Positions 29,118-38,233 of a stretch of 64,000 bases of DNA are shown in pieces. The notes beneath the pieces are model-generated. The model had not been told where the DNA came from and did not search any database. It saw only the letters and a program-made list of their open reading frames with translations. Source of the DNA: Kosakonia quasisacchari (GTDB taxonomy: Bacteria; Pseudomonadota; Gammaproteobacteria; Enterobacterales; Enterobacteriaceae); NCBI RefSeq assembly GCF_004331415.1, contig NZ_SJOP01000001.1:62001-126000 (forward strand), given 5' to 3'. Made by a program: the position numbers and the translations under genes. Position 1 is the first letter of the stretch. The number at the start of each line of letters is the position of its first letter.

Positions 29118-29288
29118 TTAAGCGAAAGCGGCTTTGTCCTGATTGAAGATTTTACTGCAGTGTGGGCACATTAATGTTGCGCCTTTCTGGACTCTGATGA
29201 AGCTGTGTTCTGACTGCTGTGAGCAGTGAGGGCAGGTGCATTTGGTGAGGTAGTTGCGATTGTTTTTTGAGTCTTTGCGTTGTGGCAT
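29118..29288 (-). CDS. 56-residue zinc-ribbon microprotein (YnfU-like)
   Basis: The frame reads MPQRKDSKNNRNYLTKCTCP, then a CPHC knuckle near residue 19-22, and a second CPHC near residue 41-44 (LMCPHCSKIF), ending DKAAFA. Two CxxC pairs about 18 residues apart form a zinc ribbon. The size and layout resemble the small E. coli protein YnfU. AGGA lies about 10 bases before the ATG. Function unknown; it may bind nucleic acid or a protein. Confidence 0.65.
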   Translation of the reverse strand: MPQRKDSKNNRNYLTKCTCPHCSQQSEHSFIRVQKGATLMCPHCSKIFNQDKAAFA

Positions 29289-29570
29289 AGAGTATTATCC
29301 TGATAAATGGCCTGCCACCATACACTATCCCTACGCATATTGCCCGTAATCCTTTTCGACTGCGTCAGAAACGTGTGGTTGTTCGTTATGCCGTTCGATG
29401 ATGGAATCGTCACAGTAAAGAATGACAAACTCGATGTCCGCTTGGCTACATATGTCTGGCGTCGGGGAAAATATCTCTTTGTGTTTATACGCACTGACAA
29501 AGAGACGTACCCGGAGCACGGTAAGAAAAAGGCCCGCATGTGCGGGCCCCAGGGAAAAAAAGAAAAGCGA
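29289..29570. other. Gap downstream of hsp20
   Basis: Contains the hsp20 terminator; a 62-codon minus frame (29331-29519) starts with GTG without a ribosome site and is not accepted as a gene. Confidence 0.4.
29525..29548 (-). terminator. hsp20 intrinsic terminator
   Basis: A perfect 8-bp GC-rich stem (GGCCCGCA 29531-29538, TGCGGGCC 29541-29548) with a 2-base apex and, on the minus strand, a TTTTT run. Confidence 0.88.
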
Positions 29571-30038
29571 TTAAGCCTGATGTTCAATGGCTTTTTGTGT
29601 ATTTTCAATGGCAATCTTACGCGGTTTTTCGCTCTCGGGAATTTCCTGATAAATGGACACTTGCAATATCCCATTTTCAAGTTTTGCATTGCTCACTTTT
29701 GTATGTTCCGGAAGCGAGAAGCTCAGACGGAAATCCGCACGGCGAATACCTTTGTATATCCAGCCCTGCTCGTCATGAGATTCATTTTCCGCGCGTTTAC
29801 CTGATACATTTAGCACCCCGCCAACGGTCTCGATTTCGAGCTCGTCTTCTTTCCAGCCGGGGACACTTACGTGTAACAGATAATTGCTTGTATCGACTTT
29901 TTTCAGGTCATAAGCAGGTAATGATGCAACCGGCGAGTCGCCAGTTAACTGGCTGAACAGCCGGTCAATACGATTAAAACGGTCAGCAAAAACAGAGTCA
30001 GTGAAACCGGGAAGTGCTGACAAGGTTTTGAGTGCCAT
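29571..30038 (-). CDS. Hsp20 small heat-shock protein (IbpA-like)
   Basis: A 155-residue holdase chaperone. The alpha-crystallin domain spans about residues 38-135: LPAYDLKKVDTSNYLLHVSV, the dimer-loop region, and the C-terminal strand with LENGILQVSI followed by an IxI-type tail (KIAIEN). E. coli IbpA features (RIDRLFSQL, WIYKGI.R) are recognisable but this is a divergent third member rather than IbpA or IbpB. An AGGAGG ribosome site precedes the ATG by 6 to 7 bases. Upstream, CTTGAAA at about 30132-30138 (minus strand) resembles a sigma-32 -35 box. Likely role: binding unfolded protein under heat or desiccation stress. Confidence 0.92.
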   Translation of the reverse strand: MALKTLSALPGFTDSVFADRFNRIDRLFSQLTGDSPVASLPAYDLKKVDTSNYLLHVSVPGWKEDELEIETVGGVLNVSGKRAENESHDEQGWIYKGIRRADFRLSFSLPEHTKVSNAKLENGILQVSIYQEIPESEKPRKIAIENTQKAIEHQA

Positions 30039-30110
30039 AACTTAACCTCCTGAATAATCAATTCAAAAGCTCAACTTAAAAGCAAGCTTTGCTTGTCCGC
30101 CTATATAAAT
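30039..30110 (-). promoter_or_regulatory. Possible RNA thermometer in the hsp20 leader
   Basis: The leader contains a hairpin-forming AAGCA..TGCTT element and a TTGCTT stretch ahead of the AGGAGG ribosome site. ROSE-type thermometers of ibp genes use a U-rich UYGCU strand to mask the Shine-Dalgarno sequence. The fold was not computed, so this is tentative. Confidence 0.25.
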
Positions 30111-30371
30111 AATTCCTTCACCGTATTTTTCAAGGCCGCACATAAAAAAATTTTGCCTGCATCGAACCGACCGGCGAGCTGCGTGGTTGAGAGCATCTAA
30201 AATGGCCGTTGGTGTGTAGAAAATAAGATGAAAGGGGAAAAAGCCGTTAATGCAAACGTACGCTCGCCGCTCGGTTTTTTACGTGGGTCGCAGCATGAGT
30301 GGTTCGGGAGGATGTAACTATCTGCTATTTCATCTCAGGGGAAAGGAGGAATTAACGTCGATAAGAAAAGA

Positions 30372-30407
30372 CCCTCAGGAATAGGAAATCCGGGCTGCTC
30401 CTGAGGG
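30372..30407. repeat. 9-bp perfect inverted repeat
   Basis: CCCTCAGGA (30372-30380) and TCCTGAGGG (30399-30407) with an 18-base loop, in the gene-free region 30039-30988. No T-run. Confidence 0.45.
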
Positions 30408-30499
30408 ATGCAAATGCATATTCGTTACGTTTATTAGTTTGCTAATTATTACTTTGCTGGCAATGAGATTATTCTCATTTGTAATCGATTTCTGATAGG

Positions 30500-30643
30500 C
30501 GTTGACTCTCTATGTAATTGGTTTAATTAATGCTTTTTGAACTGGCAGAGCTACGGAAAGTAACTATAGTTAACGCGCTATCATCGTTAACCCTATTTTC
30601 CCTGGTGATGTTTTTCTACCGCTCTGTCCGAGCGGTTTTTTTT
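30500..30643 (+). ncRNA. Candidate small RNA with orphan terminator
   Basis: A strong Rho-independent terminator (ACCGCTC 30618-30624, loop TGTCC, GAGCGGT 30630-30636, then eight T) stands with no gene upstream on this strand. About 110 bases upstream TTGACT (near 30503) followed by AT-rich sequence may be a promoter. Together they would make a transcript of roughly 100 bases. A 41-codon frame through this region runs through the terminator and is not a convincing gene. Confidence 0.35.
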
Positions 30644-30988
30644 GCCCGGATTTAGCTAACGCTCAGCATGATAAACATTTCTTTTCAAACGGTATGAAGA
30701 GCAAATGAATAACCGGACAAAAACACCGGCGTTGCAATCGCATTTTTTATCTTCACGTTTTCATATCTTCAATGCTGCCACTCGGCAGGTATTTTTTTAC
30801 TAAGCTCACCGAACATCGTATCTCCCGCCTGATAATTCCTTTTATCGTTGGCGCTTTGCACCCCGCAGTCTATTTCATTACTCGCCATAACTTCGTTTTC
30901 CGAGTCTGCTCGCAACGCGTTTACGTTTTCATCCTCTCGCTCAACTGTGTATGCTTGGCCTTTGCTGGTAAACGCGAAGGAGAAGGTA

Positions 30989-31213
30989 ATGTTAGAAGGG
31001 TATTTTGATCTTGATGGGGCAACAGGGGATGCGGCGGTAGAAAACAGAAAGCGCTTATTAGCTGTACAGGCAGCGCTGGAAATTTCAAAGGCGGCAGTTT
31101 CTGCAACCACGGCCAATTCAGGCATTCGTAGCCAGATGGACTTGCGTAACGTCTCGCAAGAAGTTGCCACCCTCGCCGATGCGATTCAGGATGCGTTAGA
31201 ATCTGACCTGTAA
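30989..31213 (+). CDS. Small hypothetical protein
   Basis: A 74-residue, probably helical and acidic protein (MLEGYFDLDGATGDAAVENR at the start). AAGGAGAAGGT lies right before the ATG and an intrinsic terminator follows the stop, so it is a single-gene unit. I do not recognise the family. A larger minus-strand frame overlaps it but lacks a ribosome site. Confidence 0.65.
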   Translation: MLEGYFDLDGATGDAAVENRKRLLAVQAALEISKAAVSATTANSGIRSQMDLRNVSQEVATLADAIQDALESDL

Positions 31214-31217
31214 TCAT

Positions 31218-31241
31218 ACCGCCTGAGGGCGGTTTTTTTGT
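31218..31241 (+). terminator. Terminator after the 74-residue gene
   Basis: ACCGCC-TGA-GGGCGGT type hairpin followed by a TTTTTTT run, directly after the stop codon. Confidence 0.88.
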
Positions 31242-31366
31242 TTCCTCTATCTCTCATTTCCCATGACTGATTACAACTGCCGGGACAGGTTTGAATATCC
31301 CTGACACTTACTGACGCTTTTTCTCTCAGTATGTTGCCTGTTAACTCTTTTTTGAAAGGTATAGGC

Positions 31367-31570
31367 ATGATGGGAAAAAAGTTAAGCGTAGCCTGGTTTT
31401 TTCTGTTTTTAACGTTCGCCTCTACTGCCAGTTCGGCGGCACCCTCTTTCCCACAACTTTCCGGGCAAAATCACTATATACGACACGTCACTGGAGAAGG
31501 GGACATTGCAGAAAATCCTGATGAGCATATACAGGAAACGATTGAGCGGTTCTTTTCCCATAAATATTAA
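31367..31570 (+). CDS. Small exported protein
   Basis: A 67-residue protein with a clear Sec signal peptide (MMGKKLSVAWFFLFLTFAST, probable cut at SSA-AP). The mature part is about 40 residues, polar and acidic (GEGDIAENPDEHIQETIERF). AAGG lies 7 bases before the ATG. Family not recognised. A strong terminator downstream closes a single-gene unit just ahead of the scp operon. Confidence 0.6.
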   Translation: MMGKKLSVAWFFLFLTFASTASSAAPSFPQLSGQNHYIRHVTGEGDIAENPDEHIQETIERFFSHKY

Positions 31571-31626
31571 ATAATCGATGTGCCCGTTCTATTAATTGGT
31601 ACGTTAAAAGAAATAATCAGAATATA

Positions 31627-31664
31627 ACCTGCGGCAAAAAATGAATTGCCGCAGGTCTTTTTTT
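31627..31664 (+). terminator. Strong terminator before the scp operon
   Basis: An 11-bp perfect stem (ACCTGCGGCAA 31627-31637, TTGCCGCAGGT 31646-31656) followed by CTTTTTTT. It insulates the scp operon from upstream transcription. Confidence 0.93.
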
Positions 31665-31739
31665 GCTGGCGACAATGTTGATAGCGGAAATTACTATTTC
31701 TGCCCAGTGAGTTATTGATTTTGAATAACGGAGATGTCT

Positions 31740-33884
31740 ATGGCTACAATGACTGACTGGCAAAAAATCGCTAATAAAGAACTCAGCCGTAAGGGGAAAA
31801 CCGTTGAATCACTGGTCAAACTGACGCCAGAGGGCATTGCGATTAAGCCTTTATATACTCCTGACGATCTGAACGCACTGGAAATCACTGGTACGCTACC
31901 GGGTCTTCCGCCTTATACACGCGGACCGCGCGCCACAATGTATACCGCCCAACCGTGGACGATACGTCAGTACGCCGGGTTTTCAACCGCCAGGGAGTCG
32001 AATGCGTTTTACCGGCGTAATCTCGCCGCCGGACAGAAAGGGCTTTCCGTTGCGTTTGACCTGCCAACCCATCGGGGATATGACTCGGATAACCCGCGCG
32101 TAGCGGGCGATGTAGGGAAAGCGGGGGTCGCTATCGATACCGTGGAAGATATGAAAATACTCTTCGACAATATTCCTCTGGATAAAATGTCGGTATCGAT
32201 GACGATGAATGGTGCTGTTTTACCTATAATGGCATTTTATATTGTTGCAGCGGAAGAACAGGGCGTTTCTCCTGATAAATTAACAGGTACTATTCAGAAC
32301 GATATTTTAAAAGAGTATCTCTGCCGCAATACTTATATTTACCCGCCAAAACCATCGATGCGGATTATTGCCGATATTATTGCCTGGTGCTCTGCCAATA
32401 TGCCGCAATTTAATACTATTAGCATCAGTGGTTACCATATGGGAGAAGCGGGCGCTAACTGTATTCAACAAGTCGCGTTTACCCTCGCGGATGGCATTGA
32501 ATATATTAAAGCAGCGCTTTCCGCTGGCTTGAAAATTGATGACTTCGCGCCGCGCCTCTCTTTCTTCTTCGGTATTGGCATGGATCTATTTATGAATGTC
32601 GCCATGCTGCGCGCGGCTCGCTATTTATGGAGCGAAGCCGTTAGTGGGTTTGGCGCAACCAATCCGAAATCGCTGGCGCTCCGCACGCATTGCCAGACAT
32701 CAGGCTGGAGTCTGACGGAACAGGATCCCTACAACAATATTGTTCGCACCACTATTGAAGCGCTGGCAGCCACGCTTGGCGGTACCCAGTCTCTACATAC
32801 CAATGCGTTTGATGAAGCGCTGGGGCTACCGACGGATTTTTCGGCGCGTATTGCGCGTAACACGCAAATTATCTTGCAGGAAGAGGCAGAGATTTGCCGT
32901 ACCGTCGATCCGCTCGGAGGTTCCTATTATGTCGAATCTCTGACGGATCAAATCATAAAAGAGGCGCGGGCAATTATCCGCCAGATCGATGATGTCGGAG
33001 GGATGGCGAAGGCTATCGAATCTGGGCTGCCAAAACGCATGATTGAGGAGGCATCCGCCCGGGAGCAATCGCTTATCGACCAGGGGAAACGCACTATTGT
33101 AGGTGTAAATAAATACAAGCTCGATAAAGAAGCGGTTACGCCGGTACTGGAAATCGACAATGTGAAGGTGCGTAACGAACAAATCGCTGCTCTTGAGCAG
33201 ATCCGCACCACGCGTGATTCCTCTGCCGTTTGCGATGCGCTGTCCGCGCTTACCCATGCCGCTCAGCACAATGAAAACCTGCTTGCTGCGGCGATTCATG
33301 CCGCACGATTGCGCGCGACACTTGGCGAGATTTCCAGTGCGCTGGAGGCAGCGTTTGACCGTTACCTCGTTCCCAGTCAATGCGTTACGGGGGTGATCAC
33401 GCAAAGCTATCAGCAGGACAGCGAAGCAGCGGCTGAATTCGACGCCATCATTACGCAAACTCAACATTTTCTTGCCGGGCAGGGTCGTCGTCCGCGCATT
33501 TTGATTGCGAAAATGGGGCAGGATGGGCACGACCGGGGGGCAAAAGTCATTGCCAGCGCATATTCCGATGTGGGTTTTGATGTCGATCTCAGCCCTATGT
33601 TCTCCACACCGCAAGAGATTGCCCGCCTGGCGATAGAAAATGATGTACATGTAGTTGGCGCATCGTCGCTGGCGGCGGGTCATAAGACGCTGATTCCTGA
33701 ATTGATTAACGAACTAAGAAAATATGGTCGTGAGGATATTTGCGTGATTGCTGGCGGCGTGATCCCGCCACAGGATTATGACTTCCTGCGTGAACGCGGT
33801 GTGGCAGCGATTTATGGCCCTGGTACACCGATGCTTGAAAGTGTGCGCGATGTGCTGATGCGGATTAGCCAGCGCCATGATTAA
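31740..33884 (+). CDS. scpA: ScpA (Sbm), methylmalonyl-CoA mutase
   Basis: This B12-dependent enzyme converts succinyl-CoA to (R)-methylmalonyl-CoA. The 714 residues equal the E. coli length. The N-terminal TIM-barrel has [20 protein letters not shown] and the substrate-site region [14 protein letters not shown]; the C-terminal cobalamin domain has the base-off motif DGHDRG ([16 protein letters not shown]) and [15 protein letters not shown] 31740 is chosen because GGAG is then 6 bases upstream; the ATG at 31734 directly follows GGAG and has no spacer. First gene of the scp operon. Confidence 0.96.
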   Translation: MATMTDWQKIANKELSRKGKTVESLVKLTPEGIAIKPLYTPDDLNALEITGTLPGLPPYTRGPRATMYTAQPWTIRQYAGFSTARESNAFYRRNLAAGQKGLSVAFDLPTHRGYDSDNPRVAGDVGKAGVAIDTVEDMKILFDNIPLDKMSVSMTMNGAVLPIMAFYIVAAEEQGVSPDKLTGTIQNDILKEYLCRNTYIYPPKPSMRIIADIIAWCSANMPQFNTISISGYHMGEAGANCIQQVAFTLADGIEYIKAALSAGLKIDDFAPRLSFFFGIGMDLFMNVAMLRAARYLWSEAVSGFGATNPKSLALRTHCQTSGWSLTEQDPYNNIVRTTIEALAATLGGTQSLHTNAFDEALGLPTDFSARIARNTQIILQEEAEICRTVDPLGGSYYVESLTDQIIKEARAIIRQIDDVGGMAKAIESGLPKRMIEEASAREQSLIDQGKRTIVGVNKYKLDKEAVTPVLEIDNVKVRNEQIAALEQIRTTRDSSAVCDALSALTHAAQHNENLLAAAIHAARLRATLGEISSALEAAFDRYLVPSQCVTGVITQSYQQDSEAAAEFDAIITQTQHFLAGQGRRPRILIAKMGQDGHDRGAKVIASAYSDVGFDVDLSPMFSTPQEIARLAIENDVHVVGASSLAAGHKTLIPELINELRKYGREDICVIAGGVIPPQDYDFLRERGVAAIYGPGTPMLESVRDVLMRISQRHD

Positions 33885-34875
33885 TGAACAAAACCTTGAT
33901 GAATCAATCCGTCGCTTGCGGGCGGGGGATCGTGTTGCGCTCGCTCAGGCCATGACGCTGGTGGAAAGTCAGCTTTCACGACATCAAATGTTGAGCCAAC
34001 AATTGCTGGACACGATTATGCCCGCGACGGGAAGGGCAATGCGCATTGGCATCACCGGTACACCGGGGGCCGGGAAAAGTACCTTTCTCAACACCTTCGG
34101 CATGCTACTTGTTAGCCTGGGAAAACGAGTAGCGGTTATAGCGGTCGATCCCAGCAGCCCTCTCAGCGGCGGCAGTTTGCTGGGTGATAAAACCCGCATG
34201 ACAGAACTGGCGAGGGCCGATGCGGCGTTTATTCGACCGGTGCCTTCCGGCGGCGCTACGGGGGGAATCAGCCCGCACGCCGGTGAGTTGATACTGCTGT
34301 GCGAAGCTGCCAATTACGATGTGGTGATCGTGGAAACGGTCGGTGTTGGCCAGTCTGAAACGGAGGTCGCAGGCATTGTCGATTGCTTCGTTTCGCTGCA
34401 AATCGGCGGGGGTGGCGATGAGTTGCAAGGCATCAAAAAAGGCATCATGGAAATGGCCGATATCATTGTTATCAACAAAGATGATGGCGACAACCGCGCG
34501 GCAGTTGCCATCGCCCGGCAAATTTACGACAGCGCGCTTGCTATCGTTCGTCACAAATATCCGCAGTGGCGACCAGCGGTGTTGAGCTGTAGTGCACTGG
34601 AAAAGCGTGGCATAGAGGATGTCTGGCAGGCAATTGTTCATTTTTACGATGTGATGGCAAAAAGTGGTCGTCTTCAGTTATTGCGCCAGCAGCAGACAGT
34701 GACATGGCTACGAAAACAGGTTGAAGAAGAAGCGATGCGCCAGCTTTATGCTCACCGCGCTTTTCGTGAAGATTTCAACCAAACGCTTGATGAGGTGAAA
34801 AATCATCAACAAGCGCCGCGCACAGGCTTACAGCACATCCGTGAATACCTTCAGCATCACTATTTTGCACAGTAA
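33877..34875 (+). CDS. argK: ArgK/YgfD (MeaB), GTPase chaperone of methylmalonyl-CoA mutase
   Basis: A 332-residue G3E-family GTPase that protects and reloads the B12 cofactor of the mutase. Walker [10 protein letters not shown] (about residue 58), [19 protein letters not shown] (switch I region), the DxxG-like segment [15 protein letters not shown], and INKDDGDN for base recognition are all present. The start overlaps the scpA stop by 8 bases, so the chaperone is translated together with its client. Confidence 0.95.
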   Translation: MINEQNLDESIRRLRAGDRVALAQAMTLVESQLSRHQMLSQQLLDTIMPATGRAMRIGITGTPGAGKSTFLNTFGMLLVSLGKRVAVIAVDPSSPLSGGSLLGDKTRMTELARADAAFIRPVPSGGATGGISPHAGELILLCEAANYDVVIVETVGVGQSETEVAGIVDCFVSLQIGGGGDELQGIKKGIMEMADIIVINKDDGDNRAAVAIARQIYDSALAIVRHKYPQWRPAVLSCSALEKRGIEDVWQAIVHFYDVMAKSGRLQLLRQQQTVTWLRKQVEEEAMRQLYAHRAFREDFNQTLDEVKNHQQAPRTGLQHIREYLQHHYFAQ

Positions 34876-34887
34876 AAAGGAATTGAT

Positions 34888-35673
34888 ATGTCGTATGAGT
34901 ATGTGGTTGTAAACATTATTCAAAAAGTGGCTGTCATTGAGTTTAATTACGCGCGCAAGCTTAATGCGCTCAGCAAGGTGTTTATTGATGATTTGATGCG
35001 GGCGCTGGAAGATCTTAACAAGCCGGAGATTCGTTGCGTGATCCTGCGAGCGCCGCACGGCGCGAAAGTCTTCTCCGCCGGGCATGATATACATGAGTTA
35101 CCCTCTGGGCGGCGCGATCCTCTCTCTTATGATGACCCGCTGCGCCAGATCACTCGCATGATCCAAAAATACCCGAAGCCGGTGATCTCCATGGTGGAAG
35201 GAAGCGTCTGGGGAGGGGCGTTTGAAATGATCATGAGTTCAGATCTGATCATTGCCGCCAGCACTTCAACATTCTCTATGACGCCCGTTAATCTCGGCGT
35301 TCCTTATAACCTGGTCGGTATCCATAACCTGACGCGCGACGCCGGGTTCCATATCGTTAAAGAGTTGATTTTCACGGCGGCACCCATCACGGCGCAGCGG
35401 GCGCGGGAGGTTGGCATTCTGAATCATGTTGTCGACGCCAGCGAGCTTGAAGATTTCACCTTGCAGATGGCGCATCAGATCTCGGAAAAGGCACCGCTCG
35501 CCATTGCGGTAATTAAAGAAGAGCTACGCGTGCTTGGCGAAGCACACACCATGAATTCGGATGAGTTTGAACGTATTCAGGGGATGCGTCGCGCTGTTTA
35601 TGACAGCCGGGATTATCAGGAAGGGATGAGCGCGTTTATGGAAAAACGTAAGCCGAACTTCCTTGGGCGCTGA
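34888..35673 (+). CDS. scpB: ScpB (YgfG), methylmalonyl-CoA decarboxylase
   Basis: A 261-residue crotonase-fold enzyme that decarboxylates (R)-methylmalonyl-CoA to propionyl-CoA. It has the oxyanion-hole segments FSAGHDIHELPSGRRDPLSY and MVEGSVWGGAFEM typical of YgfG, including the HGxxDP-like active-site loop. AAAAGGA precedes the ATG. Third gene of the operon, 12 bases after argK. Confidence 0.95.
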   Translation: MSYEYVVVNIIQKVAVIEFNYARKLNALSKVFIDDLMRALEDLNKPEIRCVILRAPHGAKVFSAGHDIHELPSGRRDPLSYDDPLRQITRMIQKYPKPVISMVEGSVWGGAFEMIMSSDLIIAASTSTFSMTPVNLGVPYNLVGIHNLTRDAGFHIVKELIFTAAPITAQRAREVGILNHVVDASELEDFTLQMAHQISEKAPLAIAVIKEELRVLGEAHTMNSDEFERIQGMRRAVYDSRDYQEGMSAFMEKRKPNFLGR

Positions 35674-35688
35674 TTAACGGAGACGATA

Positions 35689-37167
35689 ATGAAACAATCC
35701 TGGCCCCGGCTGAACGCCGACGAAGCGGCAGACATCATCCAGCACAATGATATGGTTGCTTTCAGTGGTTTTACTGCGGCAGGTTCACCAAAAGCGCTTC
35801 CCGCCGCTATCGCTCGTCGGGCACGGGAGCGGCATCAAATGCAGCAACCTTTTCAAATCCGTTTGCTGACCGGCGCGTCCATTAGCGCGGCGGCTGATGA
35901 TGCGTTATCAGAAGCGGACGCGGTCAGCTGGCGCGCACCGTATCAGTCTGCGGCGGGGATGCGACAAAAAATCAACCAGGGACAAATTAAGTTTGTTGAT
36001 CTGCATTTAAGTGAAGTTGCGCAGATGGTGAACTACGGATTTTTTGGCGATATTGATATCGCGGTGATCGAAGCCTCTGCGTTAACATCCGATGGCAAAA
36101 TCTGGCTTTCCAGCGGAATTGGCAATGCGCCGACCTGGTTGCGAAAAGCGAAAAAAATCATTATTGAGCTTAACCACTACCACAACCCGCGGGTGGCTGA
36201 ATTCGCCGATATCGCCACGCCCGGCGCACCGCCATATCGCCACAGTGTCGCTATTTTTAGCCCGTTGGACCGAATTGGTTTGCACTATGTGCAGGTGGAG
36301 CCCCAAAAGATTGTGGCTGTGGTGGATACCGAATTACCGGATGCCGGTAACGTGCTGGATGGCGCGAAACCTCTCTGCCAGCAAATTGCCGACAACGTTG
36401 TGACATTCCTGCTCCATGAAATGGCGCAGGGGCGCATTCCGCGCGAGTTTTTACCGTTACAAAGCGGCGTGGGTAATATCAATAATGCAGTGATGGCGCG
36501 GCTTGGTGAAAGCCCGGACATCCCTGCGTTTATGATGTACTCAGAAGTGTTGCAGGAGTCAGTAGCGCATTTACTTGAAGCAGGAAAAATCCTCGGTGTT
36601 AGCGCATCCAGCCTGACGGTTTCCGACAAGACGCTGCGCAACATTTACGACAACATGGATTTTTTCGCCGGGCGTATCGTTTTGCGACCGCAGGAAATTT
36701 CCAATAACCCGGAAATCATCCGCCGACTTGGGGTCATAGCGCTGAATGTCGGGCTTGAATTTGATATTTACGGGCACGCCAATTCAACACACGTCGCGGG
36801 CGCTAACCTGATGAATGGCATTGGTGGCAGCGGAGACTTTGAGCGTAATGCCTATTTGTCGGTATTCATGGCGCCCTCGATTGCCAAAGAGGGAAAAATT
36901 TCTACCATTGTGCCGATGTGCAGCCACGTTGATCACAGCGAGCATAGCGTCAAAGTGATCATTACGGAGCAGGGTATCGCCGATCTGCGTGGGTTGTCGC
37001 CAATTGAGCGTGCCCGCACCATTATTGATAACTGCGCGCACCCACTCTATCGGGATTACCTTCATCGATATCTGGAAACGGCTCCAGGCGGACATCTTCA
37101 TCACGACCTTAGCCGCGTATTCGAGTTGCACACTAATTTACTGAACACAGGATCGATGCTCGGCTGA
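35689..37167 (+). CDS. scpC: ScpC (YgfH), propionyl-CoA:succinate CoA-transferase
   Basis: A 492-residue class I CoA-transferase that passes CoA from propionyl-CoA to succinate and so closes the succinate-to-propionate cycle. Family segments are FSGFTAAGSPKALPAA near the start, the catalytic-Glu region VIITEQGIADLRGL and GGSGDFERNAYLS near residue 380. The gene end overlaps the convergent LysR gene by 30 bases. Confidence 0.95.
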   Translation: MKQSWPRLNADEAADIIQHNDMVAFSGFTAAGSPKALPAAIARRARERHQMQQPFQIRLLTGASISAAADDALSEADAVSWRAPYQSAAGMRQKINQGQIKFVDLHLSEVAQMVNYGFFGDIDIAVIEASALTSDGKIWLSSGIGNAPTWLRKAKKIIIELNHYHNPRVAEFADIATPGAPPYRHSVAIFSPLDRIGLHYVQVEPQKIVAVVDTELPDAGNVLDGAKPLCQQIADNVVTFLLHEMAQGRIPREFLPLQSGVGNINNAVMARLGESPDIPAFMMYSEVLQESVAHLLEAGKILGVSASSLTVSDKTLRNIYDNMDFFAGRIVLRPQEISNNPEIIRRLGVIALNVGLEFDIYGHANSTHVAGANLMNGIGGSGDFERNAYLSVFMAPSIAKEGKISTIVPMCSHVDHSEHSVKVIITEQGIADLRGLSPIERARTIIDNCAHPLYRDYLHRYLETAPGGHLHHDLSRVFELHTNLLNTGSMLG

Positions 37168-38067
37168 ATCGGACGAACCGTCGCGATCGTCATCAATGCA
37201 CTGACAGACTTCGGCGATATGCCTATGGTTTTTCAAGGAATACAGATATTCCTGCATATACATCGGTCCGTTTGGCGCATCGAAATATCGCAGTGTGGTG
37301 GGGTTAACCAGATGCCAGGCGAAATAAGGGATCACGGTAAGAAACTGCCCGCTTTCCACCGCGCTGATTTTCGCCATAAAACTGTAGGCCCGGTAGATAA
37401 CGGTTGGGTGGATCCCACAAGGGCGCATGTGAGAATCGAGCATGGCTTCAAAATTCGCGCGGTTCTGAAAACGCATCTGCAACCACGGGAGTTCACGCAA
37501 CAACTCCTGCGGCTGTTTTTGCTCATAGCGCCGGGAAACTAAAAACCCCAGACGTAGCGGAGGCAACTCGGTGGCAGCGAGGTTCTCCAGACCCTGAACA
37601 CGTGGGGAAACCTGCTGGGGTGAAATAATAAAATCAAGCTGGTGGCCTAGCAGGTCGTCAATCACGCCGTTGTCACTGAATTCGACGGCCTGGGTGCTGA
37701 TATTGTCATATTTATCCTCCAGGCTTAGCAGTTGATCGAAAATGATGGTGGGATAAGTGTTGTCGACGCCAATAACGATTTTGTGCGAGCGCAGTGCGGA
37801 AGAGTGAAGTTCATTTTCAATGGCAGATAAGCGTTCATAAACCGGGAACAGTTTCTGATAAAGCTCCTGCCCGGCTTTATTCAAACGGATAGTGTTATCT
37901 TTGCGAGTAAAGAGCGGATAACCAATCTGTTCTTCCAGCGAGACAATGCTTTTGCCAAACGGCGAGGCGGTCATATGTATCTTTTCTGCTGCTCTGGCAA
38001 TGCTTTTCGTCTGCGCCAGTAAAATGAAATTGCGTATTCTTTTGGAAATAAAAATAGAGTTGCTCAT
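37138..38067 (-). CDS. scpR: LysR-family regulator of the scp operon (YgfI/ScpR-like)
   Basis: A 309-residue LysR-type protein. The N-terminal winged helix-turn-helix includes LAQTKSIARAAEKIHMTASP and FGKSIVSLEEQIGYPLFTRK; the rest is an effector-binding domain. It sits tail to tail with scpC, as ygfI does in E. coli. That position and general similarity support the name; no effector is known. Confidence 0.85.
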   Translation of the reverse strand: MSNSIFISKRIRNFILLAQTKSIARAAEKIHMTASPFGKSIVSLEEQIGYPLFTRKDNTIRLNKAGQELYQKLFPVYERLSAIENELHSSALRSHKIVIGVDNTYPTIIFDQLLSLEDKYDNISTQAVEFSDNGVIDDLLGHQLDFIISPQQVSPRVQGLENLAATELPPLRLGFLVSRRYEQKQPQELLRELPWLQMRFQNRANFEAMLDSHMRPCGIHPTVIYRAYSFMAKISAVESGQFLTVIPYFAWHLVNPTTLRYFDAPNGPMYMQEYLYSLKNHRHIAEVCQCIDDDRDGSSDSAEHRSCVQ

Positions 38068-38202
38068 CTGAAAATCCCTCTCTGACTAAATAACCGGTGC
38101 GTATGGCCATCCGTGCCATCATTAGCATGCTATTTATTGCTGCCAGCAATGGTATAACACTGCTGTTTGGCACGAACCAGAGGCATCAATACAGAGTGGA
38201 AG

Positions 38203-38228
38203 AAAAGCCGCAGTTATTTGCGGCTTTT
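38203..38228 (-). terminator. Terminator after the lipoprotein gene
   Basis: AAAAGCCGCA (38203-38212) pairs with TGCGGCTTTT (38219-38228); on the minus strand the stem is followed by TTTT. Confidence 0.8.
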
Positions 38229-38233
38229 TCAGA

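Noticed and set aside
29307..29804. 165-codon plus-strand frame opposite hsp20
   Set aside because: Runs through the hsp20 terminator and is antisense to the alpha-crystallin domain.
30530..30660. 41-codon hydrophobic frame spanning the orphan terminator
   Set aside because: The frame runs through the hairpin and T-run and has no ribosome site; a non-coding RNA explains the terminator better.
30769..31170. 133-codon minus-strand frame overlapping the 74-residue gene
   Set aside because: Its second half looks protein-like, but no ribosome site is found for any start and the plus-strand gene has both a strong ribosome site and a terminator.
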